This document shows, piece by piece, positions 37,399 through 46,362 of a stretch of DNA of 64,000 nucleotides. Origin of the DNA: Nisaea sediminum (GTDB lineage: Bacteria > Pseudomonadota > Alphaproteobacteria > Thalassobaculales > Thalassobaculaceae); NCBI RefSeq assembly GCF_014904705.1, contig NZ_JACZCQ010000004.1:247290-311289 (forward strand), given 5' to 3'. A program made the position numbers and the translations under genes. Below the pieces are notes generated by a model, which had not been told where the DNA came from, made no database searches, and worked only from the letters and a program-made list of their open reading frames with translations. Positions within the stretch are counted from its first letter, which is position 1, and each line of letters starts with the position of its first letter.

Positions 37399-37806
37399 TC
37401 AGCCTGGCAGTCTTACAGTAAGTTCCATCTCGACCTGGAGGCCCGGAGCGGCAAGCGCCGCGACGCCGACCCCAGTCAGGCTTGGTTGCACGCCGTTGAA
37501 CGCGGCGAGGAATTCCGGCATCGCCTCTTCGAGCCGCTCCGGCGTCAGATCGACCATGTAGATCCGCGCCATGGCGACATCCGCGAAGGTCGCCCCGACC
37601 GCCTCAAGTGCGGCCCGCGCATTCTTCGCCGCAAGTTTCATTTGTTCTGCGACGTCATCCGGTATCGGAGCCCCGTCCGGGCTGATCGCCACCTGCCCCG
37701 AGATGAAGGCCATCCGGCCCGGTTCGACGATGGAGATCTGCGAGTAGCCAATCTCGGCCGCATTTGGCAGCGTGGAGGGGTTCAGGCGTTCGATAGCATG
37801 AGACAT
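37399..37806 (-). CDS. RidA family protein
   Basis: The 135-residue protein has the YjgF/YER057c/UK114 fold, with the conserved segments RMAFISGQVAISPDG and NARAALEAVGATFADVAMARIYMVDL. The Arg of RidA-type deaminases (C-R-V-T-V/ MARIYMVDL position) appears as the Arg in VAMARIY. RidA hydrolyses reactive enamine/imine intermediates made by PLP enzymes. It stands between a sugar-transporter binding-protein gene and a second RidA gene on the same strand, 187 bases downstream of it. Confidence 0.82.
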   Translation of the reverse strand: MSHAIERLNPSTLPNAAEIGYSQISIVEPGRMAFISGQVAISPDGAPIPDDVAEQMKLAAKNARAALEAVGATFADVAMARIYMVDLTPERLEEAMPEFLAAFNGVQPSLTGVGVAALAAPGLQVEMELTVRLPG

Positions 37807-37993
37807 GGCCGGCCATCCCGGTTGGAGAACACAAGATTGGAATGTCTGCTGGGGCAGACCGGCTCTATATGTGGACGAGAATGCCCGAGTTTTAGCTCGT
37901 ACTTACCGAGGCCCTGCGCTGATGGGCCGTGACCCGCAAGACCGTTGCCGTCCGCAAGGCCGAAACAGGCTGCGGGGTCTGGCGAACAGCGTT

Positions 37994-38392
37994 TTAGTCG
38001 GACACATCCATCTCGGCGATGACGCGAATCTCTATGACCGCCCCGTCGCGCCTTAGCCCGGCAACCTCGACCGCGGTCCATGCCGGATAGGGCTCGCTGA
38101 AATGCTGCAGACGAACCCGGTCGATGGCCTCGAAATGCTCCCGGAGACCGACATGGTAGGTCGTCATCTCCACCACCGCGTCGAAGCCGACGCCCGCCTC
38201 AGCCAGGATCACGCCGATCTTTGCGAGCGCATTCCGCATCTGGGTCGCGGCATCGCCGGGCATGGTACCGTCGGCATTGCCGCCGGTCGATCCGGTCAGA
38301 AAGAGGTGACCGCCGGAAAGGATCGCCGGAGACATCTTGAGTTGCTCCGCCGCGGCACGAAGCTCCGGCGGCATGATCGCGCGTTTTCTCAT
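37994..38392 (-). CDS. RidA family protein (second copy)
   Basis: I use the ATG at 38392 (MRKRAIMPPELRAA), with AAGGA upstream. This gives 132 residues. Motifs are LFLTGSTGGNADG, MRNALAKIGVILAEAGVGFD and VVEMTTYHVGLREHF. The usual catalytic Arg (xxRxTxYV) is here VVEMTTYHV, so it may belong to a non-deaminase RidA subfamily. It is parallel to the other RidA gene and to the ATPase gene upstream. Confidence 0.8.
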   Translation of the reverse strand: MRKRAIMPPELRAAAEQLKMSPAILSGGHLFLTGSTGGNADGTMPGDAATQMRNALAKIGVILAEAGVGFDAVVEMTTYHVGLREHFEAIDRVRLQHFSEPYPAWTAVEVAGLRRDGAVIEIRVIAEMDVSD

Positions 38393-38486
38393 TCGTACGT
38401 TCCTTGAGCTGAGCGGTGCCAACCGGATCGGTTCTACCCGCTGAACAGCATATCAAAGCCGACCGAGAGGTCTCCAGCCCGGCCTC

Positions 38487-39539
38487 TCAGCTCGCAGCCA
38501 CCGGCGCTGCGCCACGCGCCGCATGAGCAGAGCCGTCTACCGCAAAGAGATGCGCATCGCCCGGCACGAAACCGATCTCGATCTCGTCGCCCGGAGCGGG
38601 CCGCGCGCCGTCTCGATGCTTCAGGCAGGCGCGCTGCCCGTCGAAGACGACATGGACCAGCGCCTCGCCGCCCAAAGGCTCCACCAGCTCGACCCGGGCG
38701 CGCCAGCGCACCGGCAGCGGCCCCTCCTTTTGGCAGAGCTTGAGATCGTCCGGGCGGATGCCGATTTCGCTGGCGCCGTCCGCCCGTATAGCTCCATCGA
38801 ACCGGTCGGCGGGCAGGAAATTCATCACCGGCGCGCCGATGAAACCGGCGACGAAGCGGTTGGCCGGGCGGGAATAGAGCTCGTCCGGCGTGCCGACCTG
38901 CTGGATCACGCCGCCGTTCAGCACCACGATCAGATCGGCCATGGTCATGGCTTCGACCTGATCGTGGGTGACATAGATCGTCGTGGTTCCGAGCCGGGAT
39001 TGCAGCGCCTTGATCTCTGTGCGCATGTGGTTGCGCAGCTGGGCATCCAGATTGGAGAGCGGTTCGTCCATCAGGAAGGCGTCCGGCTGGCGGATGATCG
39101 CCCTTCCCATGGCGACGCGCTGGCGCTGGCCGCCGGAGAGCGCCCGGGGCTTTCGCTCAAGAAGCCCGCCGAGGCCCAGCATCTCCGCCGTCTCGCGCAC
39201 GGCCGCGTCGCGTTCGGCCCGAGCCACGCCCTTGAGGCGCAGGCCGAAACCGATATTCTCAGCCACCGTCATGTGCGGGTAGAGCGCATAGTTCTGGAAC
39301 ACCATGGAGATGTTCCGCTCCTTCGGGGAAATGTCCGTGACGTCGCGCTCGCCAATGAAAATTCGGCCATCCGAGGCCGGCTCCAGCCCCGCCAGCATGC
39401 GCAACAATGTGGTCTTGCCGCAGCCGCTCGGGCCGACATAGACGACGAACTCGCCCTCGGCGATATCGAGATCGAGACTCCTGATCACCTCGACCTCGCC
39501 GAAACTCTTGGAAATGTTCTGGTACCGGATCCCGCTCAT
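38487..39539 (-). CDS. ABC ATPase, UgpC/MalK-like
   Basis: The 350-residue CUT1 ATPase has Walker A GPSGCGKTT, Q-loop VFQNYALYPHMTV, signature [12 protein letters not shown], Walker B AFLMDEPLSNLDAQ and the His in YVTHDQVEAMTM. The C-terminal third is a TOBE/MalK-type regulatory domain (ASEIGIRPDDLKL). It is almost certainly the ATPase for the UgpABE-like genes at 34303-37335, which lack their own; it lies on the opposite strand, about 1.1 kb from the end of that operon, past the two RidA genes. Confidence 0.87.
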   Translation of the reverse strand: MSGIRYQNISKSFGEVEVIRSLDLDIAEGEFVVYVGPSGCGKTTLLRMLAGLEPASDGRIFIGERDVTDISPKERNISMVFQNYALYPHMTVAENIGFGLRLKGVARAERDAAVRETAEMLGLGGLLERKPRALSGGQRQRVAMGRAIIRQPDAFLMDEPLSNLDAQLRNHMRTEIKALQSRLGTTTIYVTHDQVEAMTMADLIVVLNGGVIQQVGTPDELYSRPANRFVAGFIGAPVMNFLPADRFDGAIRADGASEIGIRPDDLKLCQKEGPLPVRWRARVELVEPLGGEALVHVVFDGQRACLKHRDGARPAPGDEIEIGFVPGDAHLFAVDGSAHAARGAAPVAAS

Positions 39540-39626
39540 CGACCGCTCCTCTGAAGAAGCGATCTTTCTACCCCGTTGAGACTACAGGGATATGAAAGCG
39601 GGACCCGTATCTTGCCGAAGTTGCGA

Positions 39627-41081
39627 TCAGGCGGCTTTCCGTTCGGCTGCCCCGTTCGCACCGGACCCGACCAGCGCATCGTGCAGTACCGCGATCGCGT
39701 CTTCGAAGTGGCCCTCCTCGAGGACGAACATCATGTCGACCTTGCGGGAGAGACGCTGCAGGCCGAGCACTTCGATACCGGCCCCGGCCAGCGCGGTAAG
39801 CGCCTTCGCCTCCAGGCCCGGCACCGCCATGTCGCTGCCGATCGCGGAGACGATGGCGACCGTCCGGGTCGAGATCTCCGCCGTCGGAAAGGTTTCGCTC
39901 AGATCGGCGATCACCCGTTTCACGGCCTTCTTCGAGCCGCCGAGATAGTGGGTGATTGTATTAGCATTCGAGCTCTTGGTGATGATGCGGACATTGTGCC
40001 GCTTCAGCGCGTCAAGGATGCCGGTATCGTAGCCCTTCACGCCGACCATCTCCTGCTCGAAGAACTCGAGCAGATGCACATCCTTCAGCCCGGTCACGAT
40101 CTCGACGCGCGGCGTGTCCGACACGTAGTCCCCGTAGAACATCGTGCCCGGGTCGGCCGGATCGAAGGTGTTCCGCACGCGGAGCGGAATGCCGGCCTGG
40201 CGCAGGCCCTTCGCCGCATTCGGATGCACCGCTTCCATGCCCATGTTGGAGAGCTGATCGGCCACGTCGTAATTGGTCTGGCCGATGGTCCGCACCTTGT
40301 CGGCCCCGACCATTTTCGGATCGGCGCTCGAGAGATGGAACTCCTTGTGAATGACCGCCTCGTGCGCCCCGGTCACGACCGCGAGGCGCGAGAAGGTCAC
40401 CTCGGTGTAGCCGCGGTCAAAGCGCCGGACCATGCCGTCGGCACAATGGGCGTAGCCGGTCACGATCGGCAACTCGCGGGCGAAATCGATATCGTCGAGA
40501 GCGCCTGCAATCCGCTCGTCCAGGCCCGGATTGCTGTCGTCGCGCCATCCTGTGAGATCAATGAAAACCGCGCTCAGGCCATGGTCCTTGAGCAGCAGAG
40601 TCGTATTGAACGCGCTGTGCGCCTCTCCGAGCCCGGCCAGCATCTCGCGCACGGTCTCCAGATGCCGGTCGAGCCGGAAATGGCCGTGCGTGCAGAGCCG
40701 CTGCAGGTCGAGCAGACAGGTCCGGACGCCCTCGATCCGGTCGCGGACGAAACCGTCGGCAAGCCGGCGCGAGGCCGGATCGTCCAGAACCTCCGCGTTC
40801 TTCGCGATCATGTCGTCGCCGAGCGCGGTCAGCGCGTCGCCCCAGGCCCAGTCGGACTCGGCGCCGGCATATTGCGCGAACACGCCGGCGGCGCCGGTCT
40901 TCTTGTGCTCCAGCAGCTTGTCGGTCATCCCGGCATAGGCGGAGACCACGAAGATCCTGTTGTAGGGATCCGCGTCGCTGTGCTCGCGCAGGAAGACGTT
41001 TTTCAGGACGGCGGCGGTGTTGGCGATCGACGTACCGCCGATCTTCTCCACCGTGTGACGGGAAGAGACTGGCTCTAGCAT
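39627..41081 (-). CDS. ask: Ectoine-linked aspartate kinase
   Basis: The 484-residue protein begins in the kinase domain (HTVEKIGGTSIANTAAVLKN). It has an aspartate-binding segment near TEVTFSRLAVVTGAHEAVIH and two ACT-type regions (NVRIITKSSNANTITHYLG, then VAIVSAIGSDMAVPGLEAKA). This matches Ask_Ect, the aspartokinase found downstream of ectABC, which makes L-aspartyl phosphate for ectoine. It ends the operon ectA-ectB-ectC-ask. A dedicated kinase presumably escapes the lysine/threonine feedback that limits the housekeeping enzyme. Confidence 0.9.
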   Translation of the reverse strand: MLEPVSSRHTVEKIGGTSIANTAAVLKNVFLREHSDADPYNRIFVVSAYAGMTDKLLEHKKTGAAGVFAQYAGAESDWAWGDALTALGDDMIAKNAEVLDDPASRRLADGFVRDRIEGVRTCLLDLQRLCTHGHFRLDRHLETVREMLAGLGEAHSAFNTTLLLKDHGLSAVFIDLTGWRDDSNPGLDERIAGALDDIDFARELPIVTGYAHCADGMVRRFDRGYTEVTFSRLAVVTGAHEAVIHKEFHLSSADPKMVGADKVRTIGQTNYDVADQLSNMGMEAVHPNAAKGLRQAGIPLRVRNTFDPADPGTMFYGDYVSDTPRVEIVTGLKDVHLLEFFEQEMVGVKGYDTGILDALKRHNVRIITKSSNANTITHYLGGSKKAVKRVIADLSETFPTAEISTRTVAIVSAIGSDMAVPGLEAKALTALAGAGIEVLGLQRLSRKVDMMFVLEEGHFEDAIAVLHDALVGSGANGAAERKAA

Positions 41082-41122
41082 GGTTACTCCAGTGACTTTA
41101 GTCGTGCGCGGGGCGCGGCCGG

Positions 41123-41521
41123 TCAGGCCGCGTCGTCCACATCGGCGGCGTAGGCGCCGTCCTCGTCATGCACTTCCCGGCCGGAGACCGGCGGGTTGAA
41201 GCAGCAGGCGACGACCATGCCCTCGGGACCTCCGCGCAGGATGTGCCGGTCGTGCTGGTCGAGCGCGTACATCGTGCCGACCTTGATCTCGTGGGTCTCG
41301 CCTTTGGCGATATCCGTGATCGAGCCGCCGCCGGAAACGCAAAACACCGACTCGAAATGATTCTTGTATTCGAACTCGTGCTCCGAATTCGGGAAGATCG
41401 TGGTGATGTGGAAGCTGAAGCCCATCTTGTCGTCCTTCAGCAGCATCCGGACGCTCTCCCAGCCTTCGGTCACCACATGGCGGTCGGTATCGCGGCACTC
41501 TTCGTAGGTACGAACAATCAT
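41123..41521 (-). CDS. ectC: Ectoine synthase
   Basis: The 132-residue cupin has the EctC signatures [65 protein letters not shown] and [19 protein letters not shown]. EctC closes the ring of N-gamma-acetyl-diaminobutyrate to ectoine with an iron centre. It is third in the operon, 41 bases before ask. A GGAAAG ribosome binding site precedes the start. Confidence 0.95.
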   Translation of the reverse strand: MIVRTYEECRDTDRHVVTEGWESVRMLLKDDKMGFSFHITTIFPNSEHEFEYKNHFESVFCVSGGGSITDIAKGETHEIKVGTMYALDQHDRHILRGGPEGMVVACCFNPPVSGREVHDEDGAYAADVDDAA

Positions 41522-41565
41522 CTGTCTTTCCAGTATCTTTCAGGTTTCGTCAGTCGCGTGCCGAT

Positions 41566-42840
41566 TCAGGCCGCGGCGGCGCCGTTCTTCGCGGTCACCG
41601 CACTCATGGACTCGGCGAGGATATCCAGACCGCGCTCGAACAGGGTGAGCTCGATGGTCAGCGGCGCCAGGATCTTCACCACTTCGCCATGGGCACCGGA
41701 GGTCTCGATGATCAGGCCGCGCTTGAAGCATTCGGCGCAGATCTCGTCCGCCAGTTCGCCGGAGCCGACATCGATCCCGCGGAACATGCCGCGCCCCTTG
41801 ACCGTGCCGCCGTGCTTGGCCGCGAGCGCGGTCAGGCGCTCCTCGAGGAAGTCGGCCTTGACCTCGACCTTCTGCGAGAAGCTGCTGTCGGACCAGAATT
41901 TCTCCAGCGCGACACGGGCGGTCACGAAGGCGTGGTTGTTGCCCCGGAAGGTGCCGTTATGCTCCGCCGGGCCCCAGATATCGAGATCCGGGTGCAGCAG
42001 GGTCATGGCGAAGGGCAGGCCCATGCCGGAGAGCGATTTCGCCATGGTCACGATATCCGGGCAGATGCCGAGCTTCTCAAAAGAGAAGAAGGTTCCGGTA
42101 CGGCCGCAGCCGGCCTGGATGTCGTCGACGATCAGCAGCGAGCCGTGCTCGCGGGCGACCCGCTCGACGGTCTGCAGCCATTCGGCGCTGGCCTCGTTGA
42201 GACCGCCCTCGCCCTGAACCGTCTCCAGGATGAAGGCTGCCGGCGGCTCGTAACCGCTGGACGGGTTGTTGAGCAGCTGCTCGAGCACCTTGCCGCTGTC
42301 GATGTCGTCGCCGAGCGCACGGTCATAGGGCATCCGGTCCACACCCTCGAGCGGGCGGGAAGCCCCCTTGCGGTGATAGCCGTTGCCGGTGCAGGCGAGC
42401 GCGCCGAGCGTCACGCCGTGGAACCCGTTGGTGAAGGCGACGATACGATCCCGGCCGGTCACCTTGCGGGCCAGCTTGAGGGCCGCTTCGACGGCGTTGG
42501 CACCGGTCGGGCCGGTGAACTGGACACGGTAGTTCATTTCCCGCGGCTTCAGGATGTAATCGCTGAAGGCCTGCAGGAAGGCACCCTTCGCATCGGTATG
42601 GAAATCCAGACCGTGGGCGATGCCGTCGCTGGAGATGTAGTCGAGCAGCGCCTGCTTCATGTCCGGGTCGTTGTGCCCGTAGTTCAGCGAGGAACAGCCG
42701 GCGAGGAAATCGATATAGGTCTTGCCGTCCGCGTCGGTGATTTCGGCACCCGTGGCAGAGGTGAAAGTGGTCGGGAACGAGCGGCAATAGCTGCGCACGT
42801 TGGATTCGGTATTTTCATAAACGGAGAGATCAACAGTCAT
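41566..42840 (-). CDS. ectB: Diaminobutyrate-2-oxoglutarate transaminase
   Basis: The start MTVDLSVYENTESNVRSYC at 42840 gives 424 residues. The class III aminotransferase motifs are VQFTGPTGANAVEAALKLAR, LLIVDDIQAGCGRTG and the PLP Lys in TMAKSLSGMGLP. It converts aspartate semialdehyde to 2,4-diaminobutyrate using glutamate. It is second in the ectoine operon between ectA and ectC. The longer upstream frame is not used, because it would run into the ectA end. Confidence 0.95.
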   Translation of the reverse strand: MTVDLSVYENTESNVRSYCRSFPTTFTSATGAEITDADGKTYIDFLAGCSSLNYGHNDPDMKQALLDYISSDGIAHGLDFHTDAKGAFLQAFSDYILKPREMNYRVQFTGPTGANAVEAALKLARKVTGRDRIVAFTNGFHGVTLGALACTGNGYHRKGASRPLEGVDRMPYDRALGDDIDSGKVLEQLLNNPSSGYEPPAAFILETVQGEGGLNEASAEWLQTVERVAREHGSLLIVDDIQAGCGRTGTFFSFEKLGICPDIVTMAKSLSGMGLPFAMTLLHPDLDIWGPAEHNGTFRGNNHAFVTARVALEKFWSDSSFSQKVEVKADFLEERLTALAAKHGGTVKGRGMFRGIDVGSGELADEICAECFKRGLIIETSGAHGEVVKILAPLTIELTLFERGLDILAESMSAVTAKNGAAAA

Positions 42841-42907
42841 GACGAGTCCTTTCGACTTCATGTCCTGGCGGTGAAAGTCAGTTCTGAGAAATGCGCGGCG
42901 GGCCGAA

Positions 42908-43462
42908 TCAGGCGGCGGTTGCCATGTCCCCGGTGTCGATCGGACCGATCCGGCAGAGATATTCCGTCGCGTGCTCGCCACCGAAATGGGCGTCGCGGCG
43001 GAAGTGGGGCCGCTCGGTCAGATCGCCGTCGAATTCCGACGCGATCGAGCGGAACAGGCCCCAGGAGGCGTCATTGTCGCGCGTGATTGTGCTCTCGATG
43101 TGAGAAACGTCTTCGCAGACGTCCCGCTCGATCAGCGCCTTCAGCATCGACTTGGCCAGACCCCGACCGCGCATCTTAGGCGCGACGGCGACCTGCCAGA
43201 CGAACAGCGTGCCCTGCTTCGACGGCGGCAGATAGGCCGACACCCAGCCGACAACTTCATCGTCATGCTCGGCAACGATGCAGGTGTCGGCAAAGTGCGT
43301 GCATTGCAGCAGGTTGCAATACATCGAATTGTCGTCGAGCGCGTCCAGGTCGCCAATGAGGCGCCACACGGCCGCGCCGTCCTCCGAGGTCGGTTTTCGA
43401 AAACGGACGCCGCCGGCCATCGCCGGGCCCGCGGCAAGCTCTTTTGAAATCTCGATACGCAT
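42908..43462 (-). CDS. ectA: Diaminobutyrate acetyltransferase
   Basis: The 184-residue GNAT enzyme has the EctA pattern VRFRKPTSEDGAAVWRLIGD, NSMYCNLLQCTHFADTCIVA, FVWQVAVAPKMRGRGLAKSM and RDNDASWGLFRSIA. The Q/R-x-x-G-x-G/A acetyl-CoA loop is MRGRGLAKSM. It acetylates the gamma-amino group of diaminobutyrate. It is the first gene of the ectoine operon. Its promoter region contains the putative EctR palindrome. Confidence 0.95.
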   Translation of the reverse strand: MRIEISKELAAGPAMAGGVRFRKPTSEDGAAVWRLIGDLDALDDNSMYCNLLQCTHFADTCIVAEHDDEVVGWVSAYLPPSKQGTLFVWQVAVAPKMRGRGLAKSMLKALIERDVCEDVSHIESTITRDNDASWGLFRSIASEFDGDLTERPHFRRDAHFGGEHATEYLCRIGPIDTGDMATAA

Positions 43463-43490
43463 GGATGCCCCCGTTGCAGCAATCGCAGTT

Positions 43491-43519
43491 TACTTAGTTA
43501 GACTAACTAATTAAGTCAA
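43491..43519 (-). promoter_or_regulatory. ectA promoter with an overlapping EctR operator
   Basis: TTAGTTAG-A-CTAACTAA at 43494-43510 is a perfect inverted repeat with 8-base arms. It falls in the 17-base spacer of a promoter read on the minus strand: TTGACT at 43519-43514 and a weak -10, TAAGTA, at 43496-43491, about 30 bases before ectA. A repressor bound here would block RNA polymerase. The arrangement resembles EctR1-controlled ectoine promoters in methanotrophs and halophiles (family knowledge, recalled). The site also lies 240 bases upstream of ectR. Confidence 0.65.
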
Positions 43520-43749
43520 CGAAAGTTCCATCAGATTGGAATTTTTTTGACGGAAATCGCAGGAACAAGCATCGAGAATAAAATAATTTTCCTGAGAGTC
43601 TGGAGACGATGCGCACCCGTCCGGCCACAGAAAAACCTTTTGGACGAAAAAAATATCTTGAATCCAGAACTAAATTTCTTCGCTTATAAAACTAAATTGA
43701 TTTTTCGCGCTTGGCGGCTGCCTCCAACTCGTCTACCGGTTTGGTCACG

Positions 43750-44232
43750 ATGATCGAAAGCCGCTCACAACATGCCCTTATTGTTCTGCGCCGGATCCTG
43801 CGAGCGACGGAGAATCGCGCCCGCACCCTGTCGCGTCAGTCCGGGCTGACCGCATCCCAGCTGCTGCTCCTGCAAACGCTGGAGGACGAAGGCGAATGCA
43901 CGGCGGGCAGGATCGCCGCCCGGCTCGGCATCACCCAGGCAACGACGACCTCACTGGTGCAGAAACTCGAAACGAAAGGCCTCGTTGTCCGGAAACGAGG
44001 CGACACCGACAGGCGGACGGTCTGGCTCACCCTCAGCGACTCCGGCCGCATCAAGCTGGCCGAAGCGCCGGACAGCTTGCAGGAGCTGTTCAGCCAGCGC
44101 TTCGAGAAGCTGGACGACTGGGAGCAGATGATGCTGATGGCCAGCCTCGAGCGGGTCGCTTCCATGCTGGATGCGGAAGAAATAGACGCCTCCCCCGTGC
44201 TCGATATCGGCGCCCTCGACAGGGAAGCCTGA
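43750..44232 (+). CDS. ectR: MarR-family regulator of ectoine synthesis
   Basis: The 160-residue protein starts at MIESRSQHALIVLRRIL (43750); a TTG at 43711 in the same frame is less likely. The winged helix-turn-helix is TAGRIAARLGITQATTTSLV, then QKLETKGLVVRKRGDTDRRT, with the MarR Arg-rich wing. It is divergent from ectABC-ask, which is the standard place of the MarR repressor EctR. It should repress the operon at low osmolarity. Confidence 0.82.
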   Translation: MIESRSQHALIVLRRILRATENRARTLSRQSGLTASQLLLLQTLEDEGECTAGRIAARLGITQATTTSLVQKLETKGLVVRKRGDTDRRTVWLTLSDSGRIKLAEAPDSLQELFSQRFEKLDDWEQMMLMASLERVASMLDAEEIDASPVLDIGALDREA

Positions 44233-44298
44233 CCAAACGAGCAGAACCGCTCCTTACCAAGGAGAGTCGCGCGCACATCAAGCGCGCGTGCGCACAAA

Positions 44299-44346
44299 TG
44301 CTTATGCAGCCTCTTGTTTTTCTGCTTATGCAGCCTCTTGTTTTTC
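44299..44346 (+). repeat. Perfect 24-base tandem duplication upstream of the second Phn-type operon
   Basis: A unit starting TGCTTATGCAGCCTCTTG and ending in a TTTTTC run occurs twice in direct succession, at 44299-44322 and 44323-44346, with no mismatch. It lies between ectR and the binding-protein gene at 44479. Perfect tandem copies mean recent duplication or selection; a regulatory role is possible but not shown. Confidence 0.85.
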
Positions 44347-44374
44347 CCGGCCGGTTCGGTTGCACTCGACATTC

Positions 44375-44389
44375 TGGACAATCTGTCCA
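44375..44389. promoter_or_regulatory. Palindrome TGGACA-ATC-TGTCCA
   Basis: A 6-base inverted repeat with a 3-base centre, 90 bases upstream of the binding-protein gene at 44479. It resembles an operator, but matches no Pho box that I know. The regulator is unknown. Confidence 0.4.
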
Positions 44390-44478
44390 AGAGTCCGCTT
44401 TCGAACGAAAGACAAAATCTTCACTTGAAACCCGAAGCCGGTTAAAAGCGCGGGAAAGCAAAACTGGGAGGTACCAAT

Positions 44479-45438
44479 ATGAACAGACGGAGCATCATGG
44501 GTTTTGCGGCGGCAGCCGTCGGAATCCTCACCTTGGGCTGGCCTGGTGCCTCCCATGCACTGGATGCGCGTTTCCAGGACAATAACGGCGATCTGGTCGC
44601 CGACACGCCGACCGATCCGTCGCAGCAGGTCGATCCGAGCACCATTATCTTTGCCTATACGCCCGTCGAGGACCCGGCCGTCTATGCGAAGGTCTGGGAC
44701 GGCTTCCTGCGCCACATGGAAAAGGTCACCGGTAAGAAGGTGCAGTTCTTCCCGGTCCAGTCCAACGCCGCGCAGATCGAGGCGATGCGCGCCGGCCGCC
44801 TGCATGTCGCCGGCTTCAACACCGGTTCCAACCCGCTCGCGGTCAACTGCGCCGGCTTCGTCTCCTTCGCCATGATGGCGAACAAGGCGGGCGAGTTCGG
44901 CTACAACATGGAAATCATCACCTACCCGGGCAGCGGGATCGAGAAGGTCGAGGACATCAAAGGCAAGAAGATGGCCTTCACCTCGCAGACCTCGAATTCC
45001 GGCTTCAAGGCGCCGTCGGCGATCCTGAAGGCCGATTACGGCATGGAACCCGGCAAGGATTTCGAGCCGGTCTTCTCCGGCAAGCATGACAACTCGATCC
45101 TCGGCGTCGCCAACAAGGACTATCCGGCCGCCGCGATCGCCAACTCCGTCTGGCACCGCATGCTCGCCCGCGGCGTGGTCCAGGAAGGCCAGATCGTCTC
45201 GATCTACAAGTCGCAGACCTTCCCGACCACGGGCTTCGGCTATGTCTACAACCTGAAGCCGGAACTGCAGGAGAAGATCAAGGAAGCCTTCTTCACCTTC
45301 AACTGGGAAGGCTCGGCGCTGAAGGAAGAGTTCGCGCGCTCCGGCGAGGAGCAGTTCATTCCGATCACCTATCAGGAATACTGGGACGTGATCCGGAAGA
45401 TCGACGCCGCCAACGGCGTTTCCTACGCCTGCAAGTAA
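44479..45438 (+). CDS. Phosphate/phosphite/phosphonate-type binding protein
   Basis: The 319-residue protein has a signal peptide (MNRRSIMGFAAAAVGILTLG, cleavage near SHALD). The twin Arg near the start could mean Tat export. It is a PhnD-type protein: FAYTPVEDPAVYAKVWDGFL, KVQFFPVQSNAAQIEAMRAG, and the anion-binding loop SQTSNSGFKAPSAIL at about 173-187 in place of STSG. GKHDNSILGVANKDYPAAAI marks the hinge. It is followed by an ATPase and two permease genes. It is distinct in sequence from the binding proteins at 19-22 kb, so the ligand may differ, for example phosphite or phosphate. Confidence 0.82.
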   Translation: MNRRSIMGFAAAAVGILTLGWPGASHALDARFQDNNGDLVADTPTDPSQQVDPSTIIFAYTPVEDPAVYAKVWDGFLRHMEKVTGKKVQFFPVQSNAAQIEAMRAGRLHVAGFNTGSNPLAVNCAGFVSFAMMANKAGEFGYNMEIITYPGSGIEKVEDIKGKKMAFTSQTSNSGFKAPSAILKADYGMEPGKDFEPVFSGKHDNSILGVANKDYPAAAIANSVWHRMLARGVVQEGQIVSIYKSQTFPTTGFGYVYNLKPELQEKIKEAFFTFNWEGSALKEEFARSGEEQFIPITYQEYWDVIRKIDAANGVSYACK

Positions 45439-45462
45439 GACGAACCACCGTCCAAACGACGT

Positions 45463-45479
45463 GATCGCGTAACGCGATC
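45463..45479 (+). terminator. Small intercistronic stem-loop
   Basis: GATCGCG and CGCGATC pair around TAA in the gap between the binding-protein stop and the ATPase gene. No T-run follows. As between phnD and phnE1, it may stabilise the upstream mRNA rather than end transcription. Confidence 0.5.
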
Positions 45480-45504
45480 CCAAGAAAAGTTGAGGAGCGC
45501 CTGC

Positions 45505-46362
45505 ATGTTGCGACTTGAAGGTCTGTCGAAAGTCTACGGGACAGGCGATCGGGCGCTCACCGACGTTAGTCTTTCCGTCGAACCCGGTCAGGTCATCGGC
45601 CTGATCGGGCCCTCGGGAGCCGGCAAGTCCACCCTGATCCGGTGCGTCAACCGGCTGGTGGAACCCACGTCCGGGAAGATCTTCCTGGGCGATCTCGAGA
45701 TCACCGGCCTCAGCCGGGGCGGCCTGCGTCAGGCCCGCCGGCGGATCGGCATGATCTTTCAGGAATATGCGCTGGTCGAGCGCCTGACTGTGATGGAGAA
45801 CGTACTCTCCGGACGGCTCGGCTATGTCGGCTTCTGGCGCAGTTTCTTCCGCAAGTTTCCGCCCGAAGCGATCGAGAACGCCTACCGGCTGCTCGATCGG
45901 GTCGGGCTCAGCGCGCATGTGAACAAGCGCGCGGACGCGCTTTCAGGCGGCCAGCGCCAGCGCGTCGGCATTGCCCGCGCGCTCGAGCAGGATCCGGACC
46001 TCCTGCTGATCGACGAGCCCACCGCGTCGCTCGATCCCAAGACCTCGCGCCAGATCATGCGACTGATCGTCGAGATCTGCGACGAGCGCGGACTGCCCGC
46101 GATCATCAACATCCACGACGTCGCCCTGGCGCAACAGTTCGTGCGTCGGATCATCGGCCTGCAGGCAGGCAAGGTCGTGTTCGACGGCAGCCCGGACGAA
46201 CTCGACGCGGACGTTCTCACCCGGATCTACGGTGAAGAGGACTGGTCCGCGACCATCCGCAAGGTCGACGAGGACGGCGAAGAAGCCGGCGACACCGATG
46301 ATGCCGGTTCGGAAGACCATATCGCCGCGCTCGACCGCGAACGCTTGGCGGGCCTGACATGA
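45505..46362 (+). CDS. phnC: Phn-type ABC ATPase
   Basis: The start [14 protein letters not shown] at 45505 has GAGGAG 9 bases before; this gives 285 residues. Motifs are Walker [10 protein letters not shown], the Q-loop [12 protein letters not shown], signature LSGGQRQR, Walker B LLLIDEP, and the H-loop NIHDVALA. The last 35 residues are strongly acidic ([18 protein letters not shown]). It overlaps the next gene by 4 bases. It powers the paired permeases downstream. Confidence 0.88.
   Translation: MLRLEGLSKVYGTGDRALTDVSLSVEPGQVIGLIGPSGAGKSTLIRCVNRLVEPTSGKIFLGDLEITGLSRGGLRQARRRIGMIFQEYALVERLTVMENVLSGRLGYVGFWRSFFRKFPPEAIENAYRLLDRVGLSAHVNKRADALSGGQRQRVGIARALEQDPDLLLIDEPTASLDPKTSRQIMRLIVEICDERGLPAIINIHDVALAQQFVRRIIGLQAGKVVFDGSPDELDADVLTRIYGEEDWSATIRKVDEDGEEAGDTDDAGSEDHIAALDRERLAGLT

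Noticed and set aside
37807..37993. Possible small gene between the two RidA genes
   Set aside because: Short open frames exist but have no ribosome binding site or family features; I see nothing in this gap.
44299..44346. Start of a CRISPR array or a coding repeat
   Set aside because: Only two copies exist, with no spacer, and no plausible gene crosses them.
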